From CAZBUH01 sp964495095 (GTDB taxonomy: Bacteria > Bacillota > Clostridia > Oscillospirales > Oscillospiraceae): a DNA stretch of 27,673 bases. This document shows, piece by piece, positions 21,145 to 27,673 of the stretch. The stretch's first letter is position 1; each line of letters begins with the position of its first letter. Position numbers and translations under genes: made by a program. The notes under the pieces were generated by a model, which worked only from the letters and a program-made list of their open reading frames with translations, ran no database searches and had not been told where the DNA came from. The DNA is taken from positions 1 to 27,673 of the forward strand of contig CAZBUH010000012.1 in assembly GCA_964495095.1 (NCBI GenBank), written 5' to 3'.

Positions 21145-23334
21145 ATGAAACTCAGAATTGCCCTGGCCGGCAACCCCAACTGCGGCAAGACCACGCTGTT
21201 CAACGCGCTGACCGGCTCGAATCAGTATGTGGGCAACTGGCCCGGCGTAACGGTGGAGAAAAAAGAAGGAAAATTAAAAAAGCACAGCGACGTTACAATA
21301 ACGGACCTGCCCGGTATCTATTCCCTGTCCCCCTACACCCTGGAGGAGGTAGTTGCAAGAAATTACCTTATCGGCGAGCGGCCCGACGCCATACTGAATA
21401 TTATCGACGGCACCAACCTGGAACGCAACCTGTACCTCACCACCCAGCTTACCGAGCTTGGCATCCCCGTTGTGGTGGCCATAAACATGATGGACATCGT
21501 GAAGAAAAGCGGCGACAAGATAAACACCCAGGAGCTTTCCCGGGAGCTGGGCTGTAAAATCGTCGAGATATCCGCCCTCAAGGGCACAGGGGTCATGGAG
21601 GCTGCACAGGCGGCCATAGACGCGGCCCAGAACGAAAAAACCGTCCCCATGCACACCTTCTCCGGAGTTGTGGAGCACGCCATAGCCCACATTGAGGAGG
21701 CGGCGGTACACGGTATGCCGGAGGAGCAGCAGCGCTGGTACGCCATAAAGATTTTTGAGCGGGACGACAAGGTTTTGGAGCAGATGAAGCTCAGCCCGGA
21801 GGTTCTGGCCCATATCGAGTCGGACATAAAGGCCGCTGAAGAGGAGTGCGACGACGACGCCGAGAGCATCATAACAAACGAGCGCTATGTCTACATATCC
21901 GGCCTTATGAAAGCCTGCTGCAAAAAGAAAGGCCACGGCCAGCTCAGCGCCTCCGACAAAATAGACAAGGTAGTTACCAACCGGATTCTTGCACTGCCCA
22001 TTTTCGCAGCGGTGATGATTGTGGTCTACTGGGTGGCCATGGGGCCCTTCGGCTCCTTCCTCACCGACTGGACAAACGACGTTCTGGGCGGCGCCTGGAT
22101 GACTGACGGCTCCCGGGCCCTTCTTGAAAGCTGGGGATGTGCCGAATGGCTCACCGGACTTATTTCCGACGGTATAATCGCCGGCGTGGGCGCAGTGCTG
22201 GGCTTTGTTCCCCAGATGCTGGTCCTGTTCTTAATGCTCTCCATCCTTGAGGATGTGGGCTACATGGCCCGCGTGGCTTTTATAATGGACCGTATCTTCC
22301 GCAAATTCGGGCTCTCCGGAAAAAGCTTTATACCGATGCTTATCGGCTCCGGCTGCGGCGTTCCCGGCGTTATGGCCTCCCGCACCATTGAAAACGAGAG
22401 AGACCGGCGGATGACAATTATGACTACGTGTTTTGTGCCCTGCGGCGCAAAGATGCCCATTATCGCCCTGTTTGCCGGCGCTCTCTTCGGCGGCAGCGGC
22501 CTTGTGGCTGTGTCCGCCTACTTCATAGGCGTAGCGGCCATAATCGTGTCCGGCATAATCCTTAAAAAGACCCGGCCCTTTGCCGGCGACCCGGCGCCTT
22601 TTGTAATGGAGCTGCCCGCCTACCACGCCCCCGCCGCAGGTAACGTCCTCCGGGGCACCTGGGAGCGCGGCTGGAGCTTTATTAAGCGGGCCGGCACCGT
22701 TATCGTGGCCTCCAGCATCATCCTGTGGTTCCTGCAGGCCTTCGGCAACGTAAACGGCGGCGTCGAAGGAGCCGCCTACAAATTCGGCATGATAGAGGAT
22801 AACGATTACTCCATTCTGGCGGCTATCGGAAACGCCATCGCCTTTATCTTCGCCCCTCTGGGCTTCGGCGACTGGCGGTCCACAGTGGCGACCTTTACGG
22901 GCCTTATAGCAAAAGAGAACGTGGTCTCCACCTTCGGCATACTCTTCCGCGTCGGCGAGGAGGTTGCGGAGGATGACGCAATGCTCCAGGCTGCGGTGGC
23001 CGTTCACTACACCGGCCTTGCCGCCTACAGCTTCATGATATTCAACCTCCTGTGCGCCCCCTGCTTTGCCGCCATGGGCGCTATCAAGCGGGAAATGAAC
23101 AGCGGCAAGTGGACGGCCTTTGCCATCGGCTATATGTGCGTATTCGCCTATGCCGTCTCCCTTATGGTATATCAGATCGGCAGCATTTTCACCGGCTCCG
23201 CAAACCCCTTTGGCATCGTGGTGGCGGTTCTGGTACTGGCCTTCCTCGTATTCATGCTGGTGCGGCCCTATAAGGAGTCCGGCACTCTCACGAAAAACGT
23301 GAAAGTCAGCAAGGCCCAAAAAGCGGTAAGATAA
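21145..23334 (+). CDS. feoB: Ferrous iron transport protein B
   Basis: A 729-aa membrane permease for Fe(II). The N-terminal GTPase domain has G1 AGNPNCGKTTLFNALTG, the G2 region VGNWPGVTVEKKEG, G3 DLPG, G4 NMMD and G5 SALKGTG, followed by a helical GDI domain to about residue 270. The membrane part has about eight helices, with the first gate GSGCGVPGVMASRTIENERD, the conserved Cys region TTCFVPCGAKMPIIALFAG, and the second gate near FTGLIAKENVVSTFGI. The C-terminal tail is short and basic. AAGGAG precedes the ATG. It is the third gene of the feo operon. The motifs and length are complete. Confidence 0.98.
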   Translation: MKLRIALAGNPNCGKTTLFNALTGSNQYVGNWPGVTVEKKEGKLKKHSDVTITDLPGIYSLSPYTLEEVVARNYLIGERPDAILNIIDGTNLERNLYLTTQLTELGIPVVVAINMMDIVKKSGDKINTQELSRELGCKIVEISALKGTGVMEAAQAAIDAAQNEKTVPMHTFSGVVEHAIAHIEEAAVHGMPEEQQRWYAIKIFERDDKVLEQMKLSPEVLAHIESDIKAAEEECDDDAESIITNERYVYISGLMKACCKKKGHGQLSASDKIDKVVTNRILALPIFAAVMIVVYWVAMGPFGSFLTDWTNDVLGGAWMTDGSRALLESWGCAEWLTGLISDGIIAGVGAVLGFVPQMLVLFLMLSILEDVGYMARVAFIMDRIFRKFGLSGKSFIPMLIGSGCGVPGVMASRTIENERDRRMTIMTTCFVPCGAKMPIIALFAGALFGGSGLVAVSAYFIGVAAIIVSGIILKKTRPFAGDPAPFVMELPAYHAPAAGNVLRGTWERGWSFIKRAGTVIVASSIILWFLQAFGNVNGGVEGAAYKFGMIEDNDYSILAAIGNAIAFIFAPLGFGDWRSTVATFTGLIAKENVVSTFGILFRVGEEVAEDDAMLQAAVAVHYTGLAAYSFMIFNLLCAPCFAAMGAIKREMNSGKWTAFAIGYMCVFAYAVSLMVYQIGSIFTGSANPFGIVVAVLVLAFLVFMLVRPYKESGTLTKNVKVSKAQKAVR

Positions 23335-23358
23335 AAAATCTGAAAGGAGCGGTTTTCC

Positions 23359-23535
23359 ATGTTCACATGGCTCGCGGAAAATCTTGTGACAATTATCCTC
23401 GGCCTTCTGGTGCTTGCCGTATTTGCAGCCATCATATTAAACTGGCTTAAAAACAGAAAAAGCGGGAAATCCTCCTGCGGCTGCAGCTGCGCGGGCTGCG
23501 CCATGAGCGGCCAGTGCCACAGGCCAAATTCTTAA
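23359..23535 (+). CDS. FeoB-associated Cys-rich membrane protein
   Basis: A 58-aa protein. One N-terminal membrane helix lies at about residues 8-28 (LVTIILGLLVLAVFAAIIL), followed by a basic linker (KNRKSGK) and a cysteine cluster CGCSCAGCAMSGQC with five cysteines in 14 residues. This is the small protein often found after feoB in Clostridia, sometimes called FeoB-associated Cys-rich membrane protein. The role is inferred to be metal handling or sensing at the membrane; direct evidence is thin. AAAGGAG is 9 nt before the ATG. It begins 24 nt after feoB and is the last gene of the operon, followed by a shared terminator. Confidence 0.88.
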   Translation: MFTWLAENLVTIILGLLVLAVFAAIILNWLKNRKSGKSSCGCSCAGCAMSGQCHRPNS

Positions 23536-23570
23536 AAAGTTCTCTATATCTCCATACTATATCTCTCTAA

Positions 23571-23608
23571 ACCGCCGGGGCGCAGGCTTTTGCCTGCGCC
23601 CCGGCGGT
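23571..23608. terminator. Shared bidirectional terminator (feo operon and FAD-Rieske gene)
   Basis: Perfect 17-bp arms (23571-23587 starting ACCGCCGGGG, and 23592-23608) surround a TTTT loop. It lies between the convergent feo operon and the FAD-Rieske gene, 2 nt from the latter's stop codon. Neither side has a long T run, but the stem is very stable. Confidence 0.8.
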
Positions 23609-23609
23609 A

Positions 23610-24920
23610 TTATTGCTGCTCCCGCCAGCCTGCGTCGCCGGTGGCGGGGCCCTCTATGAGCTTTCCGTTCTTTGTGAATCTGGAGCCGTGGCAGGGGCAG
23701 TCCCAGGTGTGTTCCTGGCTGTTCCATTTGAGGGCGCAGCCCAGATGGGGGCACCTGTGCTTTGTGGGCGTCATAAGGTTTGCCGCCGCAGAGCCCGCGT
23801 TTACGATAAGCTGAGGCCGCATAATGGTCCTGCCGGGATCGAAAAGGGCGGCGAAGGGATTCCGGATGTCCCGCACCATGTCGGTAAGGAGCAGCGCCGC
23901 CGCCATGGACGAGGTCATGCCCCATTTATTGAAGCCTGTGGCCACGAATAAATCTTCCGTGTTCTTTGAGTACCGGCCGATATACGGCACCCCGTCCAGG
24001 GTCATGCAGTCCTGGGTGGCCCACCGGTATTTTTCCGAGGCGTCCGGGAAGTACCGTTTTGCAAAATCCGACAGTTCGTCCCAGCCTCCGCCGGATTTTC
24101 CCGTTTTGCGGCCGCCTCCGCCTATGAGAAGCAGGCCGTTATAATCCCTGAAGGAGAGGCCGGTCATGCTCTCGTCTACATACATCCCGTTTACCGCCGG
24201 GGCGTTTTCCAGCGCCAGCACGTAGGAGCGGTGCTGGTACATCTTTAGAAAATAGCACCCGTGCTTATTTAAAAAGGGAAAATGGGTGGCCACGATCACC
24301 TTGTTCGCGGTCACGCGGCCGTGTCCCGTCCTGGCCTCGGTGCCGATAAGCTCTCTTACGGGGCTTTGCTCGAATATTTTCAGGCCGGGGACCAGGGCGG
24401 AGAGAAATTTGATCGGGTTGAACTGGGCCTGGTTTTTTAGCTTTAAGGCTCCCGCTGCGGGAAAGGGCAGCGGGAATTTGTCCGTGAGCTCCGCGCCGCA
24501 GGAGAGATCCTCCAGCGCCTGAAGCTCCTTTTTGAGCTTGTCCGCGCCGTCCAGTGAATACACGAAGGAGTCCCGGTTTTCAAAATCGCAGTCGATGCTT
24601 CCGGCCATGTCCCGGAATTTCTGCAGGGCCTGCGTATTGGCCTCCAGGTACATCCCGGCCCCGGACCGGCCGAATTCGCGGATGAGCTTGCGGTAAATAA
24701 GCCCGTGCTGCGCCGTGATTTTCGCAGTGGTGTTGCCCGTGACGCCGCCGCAGAGCCTGTCGGCCTCCAGAAGCACGCAGTCGGCGCCCGCCCGGGTCAG
24801 AAAATAAGCGCACAAAATGCCCGTTATCCCGCCGCCGATAACGAGTATGTCTGCGGAAATATCGCCGTTCAGAGGCGAAAATTGGGGCATTGTGCCGGAT
24901 GCCCGCCAGATAGATTTCAT
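23610..24920 (-). CDS. FAD-dependent oxidoreductase with C-terminal Rieske centre
   Basis: A 436-aa flavoprotein of the glycine oxidase/DAO family fused to a Rieske 2Fe-2S domain (YhfW-like). The FAD motif is DILVIGGGITG near residues 25-35, with LLEADRLCGGVTGNTTAKIT and, later, GVPYIGRY and FVATGFNKWGMTSS. The Rieske ligands are Cys390 and His392 (RCPHLGC) and Cys408 and His411 (CPCHGSRF), with the normal 15-residue interval. The region between the DAO domain and the Rieske centre is shorter than in Bacillus YhfW (about 509 aa), so the first strands of the Rieske fold appear reduced; the ligand set is complete. The substrate is unknown. The ATG at 24920 has a weak GGTGAT site 8 nt upstream, and an in-frame GTG three codons earlier is an alternative. 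Confidence 0.88.
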   Translation of the reverse strand: MKSIWRASGTMPQFSPLNGDISADILVIGGGITGILCAYFLTRAGADCVLLEADRLCGGVTGNTTAKITAQHGLIYRKLIREFGRSGAGMYLEANTQALQKFRDMAGSIDCDFENRDSFVYSLDGADKLKKELQALEDLSCGAELTDKFPLPFPAAGALKLKNQAQFNPIKFLSALVPGLKIFEQSPVRELIGTEARTGHGRVTANKVIVATHFPFLNKHGCYFLKMYQHRSYVLALENAPAVNGMYVDESMTGLSFRDYNGLLLIGGGGRKTGKSGGGWDELSDFAKRYFPDASEKYRWATQDCMTLDGVPYIGRYSKNTEDLFVATGFNKWGMTSSMAAALLLTDMVRDIRNPFAALFDPGRTIMRPQLIVNAGSAAANLMTPTKHRCPHLGCALKWNSQEHTWDCPCHGSRFTKNGKLIEGPATGDAGWREQQ

Positions 24921-24951
24921 TATTATCACCGGATTTATTATTGGTGGTAAT

Positions 24952-24980
24952 TTTAAAAAAATACGCTTTACGGAAAAGCG
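24952..24980 (-). terminator. Rho-independent terminator of the LtaS-like gene
   Basis: On the minus strand CGCTTT (24980-24975) and AAAGCG (24969-24964) pair around TCCGT and run into TATTTTTTT. It separates the LtaS-like gene from the FAD-Rieske gene. Confidence 0.75.
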
Positions 24981-25005
24981 CGGCGGGCGTCTTATTAAAG
25001 GCAGA

Positions 25006-25034
25006 ATACCGCCGGGCTTATGGCCCGGCGGTAT
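25006..25034 (-). terminator. Hairpin formed by the last codons of the LtaS-like gene
   Basis: Arms ATACCGCCGGGC (25006-25017) and GCCCGGCGGTAT (25023-25034) are perfectly complementary. The stop codon (25018-25020) lies in the 5-nt loop, so one arm is coding sequence. Only a weak T-rich tail follows. It probably works together with the terminator at 24952-24980 or stabilises the 3' end. Confidence 0.6.
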
Positions 25035-26994
25035 CGCCTATATATTCGTTTACGTATTCCGTTATATACCCGTCGCCGTAAATCATATCGTAAATTATGG
25101 ATTTATACGTGTCCAGCTCCCCCTGACTTCCGGCGTCCGGAAGGCCGGCAGAGGAGCCGTCGGCGGCTATAAATATTCTGTCGCGGCACATAAGGAAGTC
25201 CTCGGACATGCCCGAGAGGAAGTTAAACCAGCGGCTGGTGGGCAGATTCAGTCTGTCAAGCACCTGGGCGCCCAGGAAATATGAGGACGTATTCACATTC
25301 TGCGGCGCCGTGTCCCCGGTTTCATAATTTGTCCAGATAAGATACTCCGTGCTGAGCATCTCCTGCAGCTCGTCCAGATTCCAGGTAAGGGTGTCGCCGG
25401 AATTTACTGCGCCGATAAGCTCATAAATGCTCTTTCCGCCGCAGCTGAGGCCCGGCCTGTGGTCGCCCCAGAACACCAGCATTACAGGCTCCCCGCATTG
25501 GGCGAAATAGTCCGTCAGCTTCCCCAGGGCCATGTCCGCGTCATACAGGCCGGTTATGTAGGACTGCAAAAATCCCGTCTGCTCCTCCGTAAGCAGGGGA
25601 CTTGTCACCGTTACGGGCTGGTACCCCTCAAAAAGCCCGTTCTTGTAAGGGACATGTGTCTCCATTGACAGTCCGTAAATAAACTGGGGCGCGCCTCCGG
25701 AATTTTCCTCAAATTCCGCGATTATCTGGTCGGCCAGAGTATTGTCCGACACATACTGGCCGGATATCTCCTTCGGAACCGTAAAGTCATCCTCAAATAT
25801 GAGCTTATCAAAGCCAAAGAGCGGGAAATTGACGCTTCTGTTGTAAAGCTCGCTGGAATATGAGTGTATAAACTCGGTGGAGTAGCCGCTGTTTTTTAAA
25901 ACCCGCGGGACGGAGGGTATCTGGGAATACAGCTCTGTACGGGGCAGGGACGACAGCATATCGCTTTCCGAAATAAAATAGCTGCCTATTCCGGACATAA
26001 CCTCCAGCTCCACAAGGCCGGTGCCTCCGCCGTAGGTGCTGGAGTAGAATTTACCGGAGGTGCTCTCCTTTGCAAGCCTGTGGTAATTGGGCACCGGGTC
26101 CGAGGAAAACTCCACATTCGGGAGGGAGGCGGCGTCAAAAAAGCTCTCCGCCATAAAGAATATCACGTTTGGTACGATTTCCTCTTCCGGCTCCGGGGAT
26201 TCCGTCACCGAGGGGTCTTCCGTCTCAGCAGGGGGTTGGGTGCTCCCGGGCGTGGGGGACGGCTCCAAGCCGGAAACCACATTTTCCATGGTGTCGGGGG
26301 AATAGTCCTCCGGCTCCGAAGCCGCGCCGGATACCGCCGAGGCGTAAAGCCCGGATATTACCCCCATCTCCGCCATCCGCTCCGACTGGGAGGCGATGGT
26401 CCGGGATATCCCCACGGCCTCCGCCGGCAGAACCCCCGAGCACAGATAGGCCATGGCGATGAAAAAGGCGCAGACGTGGCTGTAGAACAGTCCCGGCTTT
26501 TTCCTGAGCTTCAGGGAAAGGAAAAGCAGCCCCGCAAAAAGGGCCAGCAGGATAATAGCGGCTGCCACAGTCACGCCGCTGAGCTGTATTTTCGTGTAGC
26601 CCGCGATCTTGCTCAGCTCCCCCGCCAGGAAAAAATCGCTGAGAGCCAGGGGCACGCCGTTGGCCGTCAGCTTGCAGTGGCTTATAAAGCACAGCACCGG
26701 GGCGATTATTCCCGGTATAAGCCCCGAAACAAAGGGGCTGCCGCAGAGTGTGAAAACGCCGCACTCCACGGTGAATATTAAACAGCATGTCAGCACAAAC
26801 GCACCTGCGTGGGACACCTGCCATGAAAATGCGCCCGTAAAGCTCTGCAGCGTGAGCATCAGGCACACTGCAGAAATTATATAGGACGCCGCAGCTAGGG
26901 AAAATATCCGGCACAGCAGGCAGGTCAGGCTCTCCCCGGACTTGCCCGAGCTTTTCCGGAGCTTTTCGCGTATATCCTGGAATTTTCTGTTCAA
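25018..26994 (-). CDS. LtaS-like sulfatase-fold phosphoglycerol transferase
   Basis: A 658-aa membrane enzyme of the lipoteichoic acid synthase family, likely moving glycerol phosphate from phosphatidylglycerol onto an envelope acceptor. About five N-terminal membrane helices span residues 30-260. A Pro/Thr/Ser/Glu-rich linker follows (for example EPSPTPGSTQPPAETEDP), then the extracellular alkaline-phosphatase-fold domain. Active-site elements: metal Glu in NVIFFMAESFFDA, the catalytic Thr in STYGGGTGLVELEVMSG, SMETHVPYKN, and metal Asp/His in VFWGDHRPGL. The start is taken as the TTG at 26994 with AGAGGG 6 nt upstream. The open frame continues to 27225, but those residues are Arg-rich and unlike the family, and cover a 185-nt leader. 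LTA polymer synthesis versus other polyol-phosphate decoration cannot be told apart. Confidence 0.88.
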   Translation of the reverse strand: MNRKFQDIREKLRKSSGKSGESLTCLLCRIFSLAAASYIISAVCLMLTLQSFTGAFSWQVSHAGAFVLTCCLIFTVECGVFTLCGSPFVSGLIPGIIAPVLCFISHCKLTANGVPLALSDFFLAGELSKIAGYTKIQLSGVTVAAAIILLALFAGLLFLSLKLRKKPGLFYSHVCAFFIAMAYLCSGVLPAEAVGISRTIASQSERMAEMGVISGLYASAVSGAASEPEDYSPDTMENVVSGLEPSPTPGSTQPPAETEDPSVTESPEPEEEIVPNVIFFMAESFFDAASLPNVEFSSDPVPNYHRLAKESTSGKFYSSTYGGGTGLVELEVMSGIGSYFISESDMLSSLPRTELYSQIPSVPRVLKNSGYSTEFIHSYSSELYNRSVNFPLFGFDKLIFEDDFTVPKEISGQYVSDNTLADQIIAEFEENSGGAPQFIYGLSMETHVPYKNGLFEGYQPVTVTSPLLTEEQTGFLQSYITGLYDADMALGKLTDYFAQCGEPVMLVFWGDHRPGLSCGGKSIYELIGAVNSGDTLTWNLDELQEMLSTEYLIWTNYETGDTAPQNVNTSSYFLGAQVLDRLNLPTSRWFNFLSGMSEDFLMCRDRIFIAADGSSAGLPDAGSQGELDTYKSIIYDMIYGDGYITEYVNEYIGDTAGP

Positions 26995-27167
26995 ATCGGA
27001 CCCTCTTTCAGAGAATAACAGCTGTAACGCCGCTCCATGGCCGTCAGGGCCGGGCCTGTGCCGCAGAACCCCGCGCCGGACAAAAGCCCGGCGGTCGGCC
27101 TTAGCAAAACGGGTAAACCATATCCCGTCTTCATATGCAGCTATAATGCGGCGGCGCCTTTTTTTGA

Positions 27168-27196
27168 TTGACAAATCAATTATAATCGTGTATCTT
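27168..27196 (+). promoter_or_regulatory. Promoter for the tRNA-Ser locus
   Basis: TTGACA (27168-27173) and TATCTT (27191-27196) are 17 nt apart. Transcription would start near 27203, about 20 nt before the tRNA-like sequence at 27226. It overlaps the opposed promoter at 27179-27207. Confidence 0.65.
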
Positions 27197-27207
27197 AAAT
27201 ATTGCAA
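27179..27207 (-). promoter_or_regulatory. Promoter of the LtaS-like gene
   Basis: On the minus strand TTGCAA (27207-27202) and TATAAT (27184-27179) are 17 nt apart. The leader from about 27172 to 26994 is some 180 nt and contains a GC hairpin near 27072-27091 (CGCCGGGC/GTCCGGCG on the minus strand, with one G-U pair). No gene is seen in that leader. Confidence 0.75.
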
Positions 27208-27225
27208 CTGCGGAAAATTTAACAT

Positions 27226-27299
27226 GGAGGTGTATCGAAGCGGTCATAACGGGCCTGACTGGAAACAGGTCGGCTGATGTGTCAGCTTCATCCGCCTCA
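27226..27299 (+). pseudogene. tRNA-Ser(GGA) pseudogene lacking the T arm
   Basis: The sequence begins GGAGGTG TATCGAAGCGG, nearly identical to the first half of the intact tRNA-Ser at 27410. Its anticodon loop is CTGGAAA (anticodon GGA, 27261-27263), and the variable arm folds as GGCTGA/GTCAGC. After that the T arm (GGTTCGAATCC) is absent, and the sequence goes straight to CGCCTC (27293-27298), which can pair with the acceptor strand GGAGGTG with one G-U pair. The anticodon stem has also lost a base and leaves an A-A mismatch. It cannot make a normal tRNA. Confidence 0.75.
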
Positions 27300-27409
27300 A
27301 AATCCCCCATTTCCGGGGCTTTGCGCCGGTTAAAAAATGAATATTTTGTTGTTCTGTCCTGCTGTTCTGCCCTAAAAGGTTTTGCAGAATTTCAGGCTTA
27401 ACCATATAC

Positions 27410-27498
27410 GGAGAGGTATCGAAGCGGTCATAACGGGGCTGACTCGAAATCAGTTTGGGAGCAATCCCACGCGGGTTCGAATCCCGCCCTCTCCGCCA
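27410..27498 (+). tRNA. tRNA-Ser (anticodon CGA)
   Basis: An 89-nt class II tRNA with encoded CCA. The acceptor GGAGAGG pairs with CCTCTCC. The D arm, the anticodon arm (stem GCTGA/TCAGT, loop CTCGAAA, anticodon CGA at 27445-27447), the long variable arm TGGGAGCAATCCCA and the T arm GCGGGTTCGAATCCCGC are all complete. It reads UCG. It is probably cotranscribed with the pseudogene upstream. The spacer 27300-27409 holds a small CCCC/GGGG hairpin near 27304-27317 and nothing else. Confidence 0.96.
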
Positions 27499-27502
27499 GC
27501 GA

Positions 27503-27554
27503 AAAGCCCAGTCATATCAAGGCTTTGCGGCCTATATGACTGGGCTTTCTTTTT
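27503..27554 (+). terminator. Rho-independent terminator of the tRNA-Ser locus
   Basis: Arms AAAGCCCAGTCATAT (27503-27517) and ATATGACTGGGCTTT (27534-27548) are followed by CTTTTTG. The inner loop CAAGGCTTTGCGGCCT is itself partly paired (GGC/GCC). From 27555 to the end of the window no gene is seen. Confidence 0.93.
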
Positions 27555-27673
27555 GCTAATCTGTCATTGCTGCGCATGATTTTCGGCAAGAAGTCATGTT
27601 CGCCATCCGACGGTCGCAGCTATTATACATTTTCATGGCGCAATTCGCTCCCGCCCCCTGGGCGGAACCGCGA

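Noticed and set aside
22231..23319. 362-aa minus-strand frame inside feoB
   Set aside because: It is antisense to the membrane domain of feoB; a His/Gly-rich shadow without a start signal.
26995..27225. 77-residue N-terminal extension of the LtaS-like protein
   Set aside because: It would start upstream of the predicted promoter, is Arg-rich, and lacks a ribosome site. The TTG at 26994 has AGAGGG correctly placed.
27226..27299. A second working tRNA-Ser
   Set aside because: The T arm is missing and the anticodon stem has lost a base, so it is called a pseudogene.

Overview
The window looks like chromosome from a GC-rich, low-oxygen, Gram-positive member of the Clostridia, probably near the Oscillospiraceae/Ruminococcaceae. 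Evidence: strong AGGAGG-type ribosome sites, sigma-A-like promoters, an LtaS-type envelope enzyme, a clostridial Feo cluster with a small Cys-rich membrane protein, a 4Fe-4S old-yellow-enzyme-family reductase, and an IDH1-like (type II) isocitrate dehydrogenase beside a monomeric aconitase. Most of it is housekeeping DNA. No phage genes, transposase, CRISPR array or complete defence system was seen.

Layout. 1-300: the tail of an unseen gene with its terminator, then a 43-aa ORF. 560-2541 (minus): an HTH remnant, a DUF4349 lipoprotein and a LysR regulator. 2565-2774: a cluster of perfect palindromes, then a terminator. 2782-3744 (minus): a membrane-anchored GT2 glycosyltransferase. 3872-9446 (plus): one transcription unit trmL-pgk-tpiA-gpmI-eno, covering lower glycolysis without gap. 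9502-12284 (minus): a DUF2798 membrane protein behind a dense set of nested inverted repeats, and a 653-aa FMN/4Fe-4S/FAD reductase.

12494-14842: two direct copies of a roughly 275-bp repeat bracket a 140-aa orphan and a second GT2 glycosyltransferase. 15023-16739 (plus): prs and pth, with a terminator-like hairpin between them. 16832-20406 (plus): acn and icd, overlapping by 4 nt, which together convert citrate to 2-oxoglutarate. 20417-23608 (plus): feoA-feoA-feoB-Cys-rich protein, with three TTAG/CTAA-core inverted repeats around the promoter that look like sites for an iron-sensing DtxR/IdeR-type repressor.

23610-26994 (minus): a FAD oxidoreductase with a C-terminal Rieske centre and an LtaS-like phosphoglycerol transferase. 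27168-27554: overlapping opposed promoters, a tRNA-Ser(GGA) pseudogene without a T arm, then an intact tRNA-Ser(CGA) with encoded CCA and a strong terminator.

I found no clearly new multi-gene system. The least explained parts are the repeat-bounded cassette (whose repeats carry a reading frame that diverges mostly at synonymous sites), the palindrome cluster at 2565-2697, and the stacked inverted repeats at 10137-10227.
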